A DNA stretch of 64,000 nt from JAFDWR01 sp038216655 (GTDB lineage: Bacteria > Armatimonadota > Fimbriimonadia > Fimbriimonadales > Fimbriimonadaceae). The notes below the pieces were generated by a model, which saw only the letters and a list, made by a program, of their open reading frames with translations, had not been told where the DNA came from and ran no database searches. This document shows positions 1 to 7,515 of the stretch, piece after piece; position 1 is the stretch's first letter; every line of letters starts with the position of its first letter. The stretch covers positions 16,941 to 80,940 of the forward strand of contig JBBQPZ010000015.1 in the NCBI GenBank assembly GCA_038216655.1, given 5' to 3'. Both the position numbers and the translations under genes were made by a program.

Positions 1-265
1 TGGTGAGGATAGTGAATTCAGCGTTAGAGCCATCCGCCTTTACCGCACCGATTGTGGTTTCGACCGTGCTGGTGGTGTTCGCCGTGCCCTCCTGGGGGCC
101 TGCCGGAGTGTCGGCGGTGATTTTGGTCGTGCTCTCGACCTTAAACTTTTCGACCGTGTTTGCCTTGAGCTGGCGTCGAATGAGGGTGGTGTCTTGGACG
201 GCGGCGACGGAGATCGCGCATAAGGCGATGAGGAGTAGGGCTTTGGAACTTCGTTTCAAGATCAT
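1..265 (-). CDS. Secreted hypothetical protein, N-terminal fragment
   Basis: Read on the minus strand, an ATG at 265-263 opens a frame that runs off the left edge of the window (88 codons seen). It begins with a lysine/arginine start and a hydrophobic segment (residues about 8-22), a plausible signal peptide ending near AAVQD. The mature part contains RRQLKANTVEKFKVES and then alternating polar/hydrophobic strands, resembling the start of the secreted proteins at 38682 and 45644, so I infer the same loose family. A -10-like TATATT lies about 25 nt upstream and AAGAAG may be the ribosome site. Function unknown. The overlapping plus-strand frame at 3-344 is a shadow. Confidence 0.7.
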   Translation of the reverse strand, partial: MILKRSSKALLLIALCAISVAAVQDTTLIRRQLKANTVEKFKVESTTKITADTPAGPQEGTANTTSTVETTIGAVKADGSNAEFTILT

Positions 266-360
266 GGCGTTTGCTCGCTTCTTGGCGAAATATACGCGGG
301 AAAGACCTCAACGGTTACGCCGGTGGCACGTAATGCCCACCTGAATCGTCCTTTTCCTCA

Positions 361-1359
361 GTGCTTCCTCTCCTCGCCTTGATCGCCTTGGCCCCTGATG
401 GTTTCACCGCCGTATTCGGAGGTGACATCATGCTCAACGGCGTCCGTCCGGATGGCCGTTCGTTGATCGGGCTCAATTCGTTGTATGGCCCCGCCGGAGT
501 GGCGTTCGCGAATCTTGAAATCCCGATCACCGATGCGGGGATTGCGACTTCCCACAAGACCGGTGCGGACGTTGCCGCGCGGAACCAGTACATCCTCAAG
601 GCGAGCCCCCTCCATGCTCCTGAGGTTTCCAAAGCCGGGATCGACCTCGTCAGCCTCGGCAACAACCACGCGATGGACTACCAGGTCGCCGGGCTCAAGC
701 AAATGACCGGTCTGCTCGACAAGCTCGGCGTCGGGCATACGGGGGCGGGCGGCAATCTGGAGGACGCGATGCACGTGGCCGTCCACCGTGCGCCAGACGG
801 TAGGCGCGTCGGACTTATCTCATCCCTTGCCTTCAAGTCGTTCGGAGGAGCGTACGCCACCACTCCTGCGACCGAAGCCAGTCCCGGCGTGATGTACCTC
901 CGCTTCGAGGGGAAGGTGGACGAGAAGGCGCGCGCGTTCATCCACGACTGGGTTGCCAAGGCACGCACGCAATGCGACTTCCTTGTCGTCGCCCTCCACT
1001 GGGGAATCGAACGGCAGCCGGTTCCCTCGCCCTACCAGGTTGCTCTGGGCCGAGCGTTTATCGACGAAGGAGCCGACGTGGTTTGGGGGCATCACCCGCA
1101 CGTGCTCGAAGGGGCGGAACTGTACAAGGGGAAGCCGATCATGTACTCGATGGGCAACCTTGTGAGCCCCAGCGGGGGCTCGACCGGACTGATCCGAATG
1201 TTCTTCCGCGAGGGCAAGTTCGTCGCGGCCAAGTTCTTCGCAGCCTCCATTGGGGGCGGTCGAACGCGGTTGACCGGCGGGACGTCGGGCGTGATGCACT
1301 CGCTCAGCCAGCGGTTGGAGAAGGCATTTCCGTCGCCTGACGCGAAACCACTGTTCTAA
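361..1359 (+). CDS. CapA-family (PGA_cap) metallophosphatase-like protein
   Basis: 332 residues from a GTG start. Carries the motif series of the poly-gamma-glutamate CapA family: GGDIMLNGV (20-28), FANLEIPITD (49-58), LGNNHAMDY (99-107), ALHWGIE (211-217), GHHPHVLEG (243-251) and YSMGNL (262-267). These residues form the binuclear metal site of calcineurin-like phosphoesterases. Family members take part in capsule/polyglutamate export or in poorly defined cell-envelope phosphatase roles. There are no capB or capC genes beside it, so a polyglutamate capsule is not supported; a stand-alone envelope enzyme is more likely. The N-terminus is short and only weakly signal-like. It is divergent from the gene at 1-265 and convergent with the DUF1552 gene. 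Confidence 0.8.
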   Translation: MLPLLALIALAPDGFTAVFGGDIMLNGVRPDGRSLIGLNSLYGPAGVAFANLEIPITDAGIATSHKTGADVAARNQYILKASPLHAPEVSKAGIDLVSLGNNHAMDYQVAGLKQMTGLLDKLGVGHTGAGGNLEDAMHVAVHRAPDGRRVGLISSLAFKSFGGAYATTPATEASPGVMYLRFEGKVDEKARAFIHDWVAKARTQCDFLVVALHWGIERQPVPSPYQVALGRAFIDEGADVVWGHHPHVLEGAELYKGKPIMYSMGNLVSPSGGSTGLIRMFFREGKFVAAKFFAASIGGGRTRLTGGTSGVMHSLSQRLEKAFPSPDAKPLF

Positions 1360-1360
1360 T

Positions 1361-1446
1361 TTGGAGTGCGATGCCCCAGCGGCACCTTGACTGTTGCGGT
1401 CACAAACTCACCGCAAACAAAGCACGGCCAGGGCCATGCACTCCGA
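1361..1446. terminator. Inverted repeat between convergent genes
   Basis: The arms TTGGAGTGCGATGCCC (1361-1376) and GGGCCATGCACTCCGA (1431-1446) are imperfect inverted repeats between the CapA-like gene and the DUF1552 gene, both of which end here. This is probably a bidirectional terminator or a short intergenic palindrome. It lacks a long T-run, so the call is tentative. Confidence 0.4.
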
Positions 1447-1454
1447 AAACGAGT

Positions 1455-2795
1455 CTAGAACAAGCCCTGCAGTCGACCCGTGCTGTCGCCGAGCTTGTCG
1501 ATCGGCGCACCCATACGGTCGAGCATTGACAGGAACAAGTTAGTCATCGGCGTGCCGTCGACGTACTTCACGTGCCTTCCCTGCTTGAACGCTCCGTTCG
1601 CCTTGCCCGCGAAGAGGATGGGGAGGTTGTCGTGGTTATGGCGATTGCCGTCCGAAATACCGCCGCCGTACACCAGCATCGTGTGATCCAGCAACGTGCC
1701 GTTCCCTTCCTTGATGTTGTGCATCTTGGTGAGGATGTAGGCGAGTTGCTCAACGTGGAAGCGGTCGATCAGGCGCTTGGCTTCGAGCTTGCGCGGATCG
1801 GTTCCATGGTGCGAGACATCGTGGTGCCCTTCCGGCACACCGACCATCGGGTAGTTGCGGTTGCTTCCCTCGTTGGCGAACATGAACGTGGAGACGCGGG
1901 TGACGTCGCCCTGGAAGGCGAGGACCATCATGTCGCCCATGAGGCGAATGTGCTCGGCGTATTCGACGGGAATCCCCGCCGGGGACTTGATCCCCTGGTT
2001 GGACAACGCAAGCGACGCGTCCTCCATACGGGCGAGGCGCGTTTCGATCTCGCGCAGACCGGTCAGGTACTCGTCGAGCTTCTGCTGATCCTTCCCACCG
2101 AGTTGGGCGTGAAGCTGCTTGGCATCCTCCATGACGAAGTCGAGGATGCTCTGCTTGTAGTGGCTGCGACGGTACCAGCTCGTCATCTGGCCCTGAGCGT
2201 CGCCGTCACCAAACAGGCGCTCGAAGACCAACCGCGGGTTCACTTCCTTGGCGTTGGGGGTGGCCTCGCCACGCCAGGAGATCGAACTCGAGTAGGCGCA
2301 TGAATAACCGGAATCGCAGTCGCCCGCCTGTCGACTCGACTCGCAGCCGATCTCAAGCGAGGCGAACCGGCTGCCCTGCCCAACCATCTTCGCCGCGACC
2401 TGGTCGACGGAGATTCCGTTGTGGATATCCGCACCGGCGGTCTTCTTTGGCTGAACGCCGGTGAGCCAGGCCGCCGCCGAGCGGGCGTGGTCGCCCGGCC
2501 CGTCGCCGTTCGCCTCCGCGTGATGCTGGGTTAGGCCGGTCAGAATCGAGAATTGGCCACGCAGATTGGAAAGGGGCGCGAGGACATCAGGAATTTCGAA
2601 CCCGGCACCCTCAGTCGCGGGCGTCCAATGCTCCATCGACACCCCGTTCGGCACGAACAAGAATGCCATGCGCAAGGGTGGCGTCTTCGCCGAAGCCGCC
2701 AGGGCGGTCAGCGGCATCATCGACTCCAGCATCGGCAAGGCGACCGCCGCGCCGATGCCGCGGAGGAGTTTGCGTCGGGAAAGGGGTTCGTTCAT
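1455..2795 (-). CDS. DUF1552 family protein, Tat-type signal
   Basis: 446 residues from the ATG at 2795-2793, which overlaps the TGA of the upstream gene as ATGA; the longer frame reaching to 3092 lies inside that gene and is rejected. The N-terminus has SRRKLLRG (residues 6-13) followed by a hydrophobic stretch, a twin-arginine signal. The body shows the DUF1552 pattern: PNGVSMEHWTP, TGLTQHHAEANGDGPGDHAR, YGGGISDGNRHNHDNLPIL. DUF1552 proteins are nearly always paired with DUF1592 cytochrome-like proteins in Planctomycetes, Verrucomicrobia and Acidobacteria; their biochemical role is not established. The coupled start implies equal synthesis and export with its partner. The sulfatase/DUF1501-like histidines suggest a metal-binding hydrolase, but that is inference. 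Confidence 0.88.
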   Translation of the reverse strand: MNEPLSRRKLLRGIGAAVALPMLESMMPLTALAASAKTPPLRMAFLFVPNGVSMEHWTPATEGAGFEIPDVLAPLSNLRGQFSILTGLTQHHAEANGDGPGDHARSAAAWLTGVQPKKTAGADIHNGISVDQVAAKMVGQGSRFASLEIGCESSRQAGDCDSGYSCAYSSSISWRGEATPNAKEVNPRLVFERLFGDGDAQGQMTSWYRRSHYKQSILDFVMEDAKQLHAQLGGKDQQKLDEYLTGLREIETRLARMEDASLALSNQGIKSPAGIPVEYAEHIRLMGDMMVLAFQGDVTRVSTFMFANEGSNRNYPMVGVPEGHHDVSHHGTDPRKLEAKRLIDRFHVEQLAYILTKMHNIKEGNGTLLDHTMLVYGGGISDGNRHNHDNLPILFAGKANGAFKQGRHVKYVDGTPMTNLFLSMLDRMGAPIDKLGDSTGRLQGLF

Positions 2796-5089
2796 TTCGA
2801 GTTGATCCTGCGCTGGGTGAAAGGCGTGCTGTGGACGATCGCGCTTACGATCGCGGAGAACTTGTATCCATCCTTTTTGGCCGCCGTGATCGCGTCCGTC
2901 AGGGCGCAATCGTCGGCCGGGCCCAAACCGCGGCCCAAAGCATAGATTAACAGCTTCTCGGTCAGACAGCGGATGAACTGATCCTTCTTCGTCATTAGCA
3001 CCGCCCGGAGTTCCTTCGGGCCAGAAAACTTGGTGCCGTCGGGCAAGACGCCGAGAGTATCGATCGCCGCGCCAGCGTCGTCGGCACGCCACCGGCCCAT
3101 GCCGTCAAAGTTCTCCAAACTGAAGCCAATCGGGTCCATCTTCTCGTGGCAAACCGCACACGCCGGGTTCGCCCGGTGGGCCTCCAATCGGGCACGGAGG
3201 GTCTTCACGTCCAGCACCTGCTTCGCATCTCCGAGGTCGCCAACCCCGGGAGGAGGGGGGGGTGGCGGCGTGCCGAGAATATTCTCAAGCACCCACTTCC
3301 CTCGCTTCACGGGCGAGGTGCGGTTCGGATTCGAGGTGACGGTAAGGATGCTCGCCTGGGTCAGTAGCCCGCCGCGCCGCTCGTCGGGCAGGGTCACTTT
3401 ACGTAGTTCGTCTCCCGCCACTGCGGGGAGCCCATAGAGTTCGGCAAGGCGCTGGTTGACGTACGCGTACTTCGCGTCCAAGAAGTCGAGCACGCTGCGA
3501 TCCTCGCGCACGACCCCGGCGAAGAACGCCTTGGTCTCGTTGGTCATGTCGGCCCGAAGCGTTTCGGTGAAGGCGGGGTAAGTCTTCGGGTCCAGGGTGA
3601 CCGTCTGCAGCTTGCGCAGTTCGAGCCACTGCGAGGCGAACCCGTCGGCGAGGGCCGAGGCACGCGGGTCCTGAAGCATCCGTTTCACCTGCGTCTGCAT
3701 GACCGTCGGCTTGAGAAGCTGGCCGTTCTCCGCGAGCTGGGTCAGCTCGTCGTCGGGCATTGTGCTCCAAAGGAAGTAGGAGAGGCGCGAGGCAAGTTCG
3801 TAGCCGTTCAACGTCCGGATCGGAGTCTTGGCGTTCGCCGGATCGTTCTCCACCCGGAAAAGGAAGTTGGGCGACACCAGCACCCCGGTGAGGCCGAGCT
3901 GCACGGCTCGCTCGAAGCTGTCACCGTTCTCGATCGCGCGGTGGCTGAGAGCGAAGAGGCGATTGAGTTCGTCCGTCCGGATCGGGCGGCGATAGGCCCT
4001 TGAGGCGATCCCCTTCAGGATCTGCCGTAGGTTCTCGAGCGTCGATCCCGCCGGAATCAGGTGACGCTGTGAGACCGGAACCGCGGCACCGTCAAGCGGA
4101 CCCTTGACTTCGATCGCCATCACGACCATGTTCCGATCGCGATCTTTTGGATTGGGCGCGGCAGCGTTGTAGTAATCGTTGAGGAATGAGGCTTCGATTC
4201 TCCCCGGTCCCTCGTCCACCTGCACCGGATACTCGAAAGTCGTCGCTACGGTCGCGGTGAGGTCCACCCTCGCCACGATCTGGCCCTTAACGGTCACCGC
4301 CATCTTGACCGGTTCGGGGCCCGCCTGAACACCGTAGGCGGTGATCCGCACGATGTAACGACCCGCCTGCGTGAATTTGTGGTTCGCCGTCACCGCACCG
4401 TTCGTGAACAGCTCAATCCCGCCCTCGTAAGATCCGCCAACCGCGGTCGGGGCGTGAAGGTTAGCGCCCTCGTACTTCACGATCCGATCCTCAGGAGCGA
4501 CGATGGCTTTCGACGCGATCGTCTGGGCCGCTCGGAGGTACTTCTCCATCAGTAGAGGCGAGATCGACAGCACGTCGCCGACGTTGTCAAAGCCGTAGCC
4601 GACATCGTCCGTCGGAAAATCGTCGGAGGCGTGGAAGTCGACGCCGACGAGATCGCGCACCGTGTTGTCGTATTCGAAGCGGTTGAGGCGGCGAAGGGTG
4701 ACCCGGCCGGGGTCTTGCTTGAGGCAGTCCGCACCGAGGACCTGAAGCGTCCAATCGGAAAGTGCTCTTCGTTGAAGCGCGGTCGGCTGGGATGCGCCTT
4801 TGGGCGGCATCTGGCCGGCGGTGACGCGGTTGACCACCTTGGCCCAGACGTCAGTCGCCTTCTGGACGTCGGCTTCGGTCTTGAAGCGCGACAGGTCGAG
4901 CCCGGCGGCGGGTTCTACACCACTATGGCACGGAGCACAGAATTGCTTGAGCACCGGCGCGACGGCGGTGGCAAACACCACGGGTTTAGGAGCGGCAGGC
5001 GGCGGAGCGGACGAGGCGACAAGGCCAAAGGCCATCGACCCCGCGCCAAAGAGCAGTCCCGCGAAGCGCGCGGTCGCCAGACGATCCAT
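2792..5089 (-). CDS. DUF1587/1592/1595/1588/1585 cytochrome c-like protein
   Basis: 765 residues. After a signal peptide (1 to about 28) there is a haem motif CAPCH (51-55) and, near the C-terminus, a second CAVCH (about 644-648) followed by EKMDPIGFSLENFDGMG, the hallmark of the DUF1588 block. Between them are a carbohydrate-binding-like beta region (YIVRITAYG) and the DUF1592 helical core (LASRLSYFLWSTMPDDEL). The last segment (LIYALGRGLGPADDC) is DUF1585. The gene is the first of an ATGA-coupled pair with DUF1552. The family is widespread in soil and marine diderms and is suspected to act in extracellular oxidative breakdown; no substrate is proven. A TACAAT hexamer sits 7 nt before the ATG with no Shine-Dalgarno. 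Confidence 0.88.
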   Translation of the reverse strand: MDRLATARFAGLLFGAGSMAFGLVASSAPPPAAPKPVVFATAVAPVLKQFCAPCHSGVEPAAGLDLSRFKTEADVQKATDVWAKVVNRVTAGQMPPKGASQPTALQRRALSDWTLQVLGADCLKQDPGRVTLRRLNRFEYDNTVRDLVGVDFHASDDFPTDDVGYGFDNVGDVLSISPLLMEKYLRAAQTIASKAIVAPEDRIVKYEGANLHAPTAVGGSYEGGIELFTNGAVTANHKFTQAGRYIVRITAYGVQAGPEPVKMAVTVKGQIVARVDLTATVATTFEYPVQVDEGPGRIEASFLNDYYNAAAPNPKDRDRNMVVMAIEVKGPLDGAAVPVSQRHLIPAGSTLENLRQILKGIASRAYRRPIRTDELNRLFALSHRAIENGDSFERAVQLGLTGVLVSPNFLFRVENDPANAKTPIRTLNGYELASRLSYFLWSTMPDDELTQLAENGQLLKPTVMQTQVKRMLQDPRASALADGFASQWLELRKLQTVTLDPKTYPAFTETLRADMTNETKAFFAGVVREDRSVLDFLDAKYAYVNQRLAELYGLPAVAGDELRKVTLPDERRGGLLTQASILTVTSNPNRTSPVKRGKWVLENILGTPPPPPPPGVGDLGDAKQVLDVKTLRARLEAHRANPACAVCHEKMDPIGFSLENFDGMGRWRADDAGAAIDTLGVLPDGTKFSGPKELRAVLMTKKDQFIRCLTEKLLIYALGRGLGPADDCALTDAITAAKKDGYKFSAIVSAIVHSTPFTQRRINSK

Positions 5090-5127
5090 TGATTCTATTG
5101 TAGGTCAGAAAGCGAACGACCTGGGCC

Positions 5128-5994
5128 CTAGAGCCAACCGTTGGCCTTCAACCACGCTTCAAGGTCATGTGCCCAAGGCAAGACATGGGCAAAGGGAGGT
5201 CCGTCGCCGAGACCGAGTCCGTGGCCACCCTTCTGATACAGGTGCAGGTCGAACGGCACGTGGTGGGCACGCAGAGCGGAGGCGAACAGGATCGAATTCT
5301 CGACCGGCACGGCATCGTCGGCGACGGTGTGCCAGATGAAACAGGGGGGCGTCTTGTCCGAAACCTGCTTCTCGTTGGAGAGGTCTTCGATCTGGGCAGG
5401 CGTCGGGTTCTTGCCGAGCAGATTCTCGCGGGAGCCCGCGTGGCCGATGTCCGTCATCGAGATGACGGCATAGCAGAGGATGCCGAAGTCAGGGCGACAG
5501 CTTTGCTTCTCTACAAGGTCGGTGGCTTCGAGGGCCCCGCTGTCGAAGTGGGTGAGGATCGTCGAGGCGAGATGGCCCCCGGCGGAGGAGCCCATGATCC
5601 CGATCTTGTTCGTCTCAACGCCCCACTCCTTGGCGCGGGCTCGGACCAATCGCATAGCGCGCGCGGCGTCTTGCCGCTCAACGGGATCACGGTAGCCATG
5701 GGACCCAAGGCGGTAGTTGAGGACGAAGGCGTTGATGCCGAGCGAGTTGAGATACAGCGCATACCCCTTCCCTTCATGGTCAGCCAGCATCCCGTAGCCG
5801 CCGCCCGGGAGGACCACTATGCCGGTGCCGTTCGGGTGCTCGGCGAGGTAGGGAGTGAGGATCGGGATGTCCTCAGGCTTTTGCCCACGCGCGCCTGGCG
5901 CATCGCCGGCCCATAGGCGGACGGGGGACAAGACGCCGACAGCGGCGATGCAAAGCAGAGGCAGCAACATGTAGGTAGTTTGCCACGGAGGCAT
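5128..5994 (-). CDS. Secreted alpha/beta-hydrolase (acetylxylan-esterase-like)
   Basis: 288 residues, with a hydrophobic N-terminus ending near RLWAGDAPG (about 30) that fits secretion. The fold is alpha/beta-hydrolase: oxyanion strand VVLPGGGYGML (60-70), nucleophile elbow GIMGSSAGGH (132-141, Ser137), an acid at Asp226/227 (TVADDAVP) and His258 (KGGHGLG). This arrangement matches the BD-FAE/Axe-like esterases often described as endo-1,4-beta-xylanase B-like, which remove acetyl groups from plant polysaccharides. Substrate is inferred only. An alternative start is Met9 (5970), which would give a shorter n-region to the signal peptide. It lies 38 bp upstream of the DUF1592 gene on the same strand and could be co-transcribed. 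Confidence 0.82.
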   Translation of the reverse strand: MPPWQTTYMLLPLLCIAAVGVLSPVRLWAGDAPGARGQKPEDIPILTPYLAEHPNGTGIVVLPGGGYGMLADHEGKGYALYLNSLGINAFVLNYRLGSHGYRDPVERQDAARAMRLVRARAKEWGVETNKIGIMGSSAGGHLASTILTHFDSGALEATDLVEKQSCRPDFGILCYAVISMTDIGHAGSRENLLGKNPTPAQIEDLSNEKQVSDKTPPCFIWHTVADDAVPVENSILFASALRAHHVPFDLHLYQKGGHGLGLGDGPPFAHVLPWAHDLEAWLKANGWL

Positions 5995-6506
5995 GGGAGT
6001 TGGTTATTGGTTACTCATAACGGTCGCTGGAACATTCAAAGCTTGGAGGCTCCCGCTCGCCCTCGCGATGCCACGACCGACAGAAGTGGCGGGATGGCAA
6101 GAGCAGTACGGGGAGTGGGAACCGAACTCCGTGCGGATCGGCATGCTTGACCGTGCAGAGCTACCGGTCAGGCGGAAATTGCCGTCTCTGCTCACTCACA
6201 CTGCTTATCTACGTTGGCCATCTGGCAATCTGGGAAGACTCTAGAGCGATGGCCCTTGGGAAGAGTTTGCTCGTCACGTCTCTACGTGCTTGGAATTGAG
6301 TTTTGTCAACTGCCTGGGACGGCATTGGTGATTTCGCTATTCGTTTGAATCCTGCTCAAATTCACTTACTCATTGTAGGGCGGGAGCTGATTACTGTCTG
6401 CACTCTGACTGACGTGAATGTCGCCATAGACAGAGTAGAACCTGACCCAGTAGCCTCCTCATGTCCCGTCAACAGGGAGAGCTTGGCGGGGCATCTTGGA
6501 GGTTCA
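5995..6506. other. Gene-poor spacer, 512 bp
   Basis: No convincing gene. Short frames on both strands (5993-6244 plus, 6004-6195 minus) have no homology signature or ribosome site. The segment 6040-6200 is GC-rich with GAG/GGGA-type words like degraded intergenic repeats elsewhere in the window, but I could not match it to a second copy. The promoter of the OmpW gene should lie in the right half. Confidence 0.4.
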
Positions 6507-7157
6507 ATGATGAAACTCGCACTGCTCGCTGTGGCCGCCCTCACAATGGCGGTTACTGTTGCGTCCTCCGACCAAACCCCGAAGGACAAATATCCGTGGC
6601 TCGTTCGTTTTCGCGGTTTGGACATGATCCCATCGACGCGATCGCGGGCCTTTAGTGCCCTCGGAAACAACTTCCCCGCAAACGCGATCAGCTACGACAG
6701 CAGGATCTATCCCGAGATTGACATCTCGTACTTCCTGAACAAGAATTTAGCGTTAGAGGCGGCGTTCGCTTTGCCTCAGGACACGCATATCTCGCTCCTC
6801 GGCGTGGGCAAGGTTGGCAAGGTCACCCACTGGTCGCCGATGATCGCCCTGCAGTATCACTATCCGATCCCAAAGAGCGGGATGACCCCTTACGTGGGGG
6901 TTGGGCTGAACTACGTCCACATCATCAAGACAAGCCTCAGCGTTGGGGGCGTGGCGTTCAGCGAGAACAAGGATAACTTCGGCTACTCGTTCGGGGTCGG
7001 CATCGACTATAAGATCGACGAGCGATGGTCGCTTAACTTCGACTACAAGCATCTCTGGATGGAGACGAACGTGAGGCTCAAGGCCACCGGGACAATCGTG
7101 ACAAACCTCCAATCGAGACCGAACCTGTACTCGATCGGCATCGGCTACCGGTTCTGA
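6507..7157 (+). CDS. OmpW-family outer-membrane beta-barrel protein
   Basis: 216 residues from the ATG at 6507, chosen because GGAGG (6498-6502) precedes the double ATG and a signal peptide (KLALLAVAALTMAV) follows directly; the frame open from 6303 has no such support. The mature protein shows OmpW features: ISYFLNKNLALEAAFALP, LQYHYPIP, PYVGVGLNYVHI, FGYSFGVGIDYKIDERW and a final aromatic strand YSIGIGYRF ending in Phe, the outer-membrane insertion signal. OmpW forms a small 8-stranded barrel that may pass hydrophobic compounds. Length fits the family (about 200). It indicates a diderm envelope with BAM-type insertion. No operon partner is seen. Confidence 0.87.
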   Translation: MMKLALLAVAALTMAVTVASSDQTPKDKYPWLVRFRGLDMIPSTRSRAFSALGNNFPANAISYDSRIYPEIDISYFLNKNLALEAAFALPQDTHISLLGVGKVGKVTHWSPMIALQYHYPIPKSGMTPYVGVGLNYVHIIKTSLSVGGVAFSENKDNFGYSFGVGIDYKIDERWSLNFDYKHLWMETNVRLKATGTIVTNLQSRPNLYSIGIGYRF

Positions 7158-7257
7158 AAGTCATGACGACTTCTTGGTTGACATTCGGTCGAGAACGAAG
7201 CCAATAGGTAGAAGCTCCGATTAGATGAAGTCACTTCGGCGAAACCAGAGCATCTGG

Positions 7258-7310
7258 AAAAGTGAGAGTGAGAATGTGAGAGTTGAACCTGAGCAAGTGA
7301 GTTCGGAACC
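7258..7310 (+). repeat. 53-bp dispersed repeat (family F, copy 1)
   Basis: The 53-bp segment beginning AAAAGTGAGAGTGAG is matched in inverted orientation at 14866-14918 with few differences. It lies in the 358-bp spacer 7158-7515, which otherwise holds only the family E hairpin and a perfect palindrome and no gene. Confidence 0.6.
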
Positions 7311-7336
7311 TGGACGGGCAAGTGGTGACTGAGACG

Positions 7337-7397
7337 CTCCCCTTCCTTTTGCGGCGATGGTTTGTGCGCTGGAAGAGGAAGGGGTTGGGGGATGGAG
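7337..7397 (+). repeat. Hairpin repeat (family E, copy 1)
   Basis: CTCCCCTTCCTTTTGC pairs with GAGGAAGGGG to form a stem; the tail GTTGGGGGATGGAG is shared with the copy ending at 23537. Related hairpins at 23401-23446 and 23537-23596 identify it as a dispersed intergenic palindrome. Confidence 0.65.
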
Positions 7398-7439
7398 ATT
7401 CTGCGCGGATCTACGCGCCGCCAGGCTGGCGCCAAAACC

Positions 7440-7465
7440 GAGGGGGAGGCAATTGCCTCCCCCTC
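7440..7465. repeat. 26-nt perfect palindrome
   Basis: GAGGGGGAGGCAA is followed immediately by its reverse complement, with no loop. It lies about 50 bp beyond the stop of the sortilin/BNR-repeat gene and could serve as a terminator stem or a protein-binding site. Confidence 0.6.
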
Positions 7466-7515
7466 CCAGGAAGAGCGCGTGTTAATAGTGCGAACTTCCA
7501 ACGTGCGCCGCGACG

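Noticed and set aside
3..344. 113-residue plus-strand frame at the left edge
   Set aside because: Antisense to a minus-strand gene with a convincing signal peptide.
2796..3092. N-terminal extension of the DUF1552 frame
   Set aside because: Would lie inside the DUF1592 gene; the ATGA start followed by a Tat signal is better.
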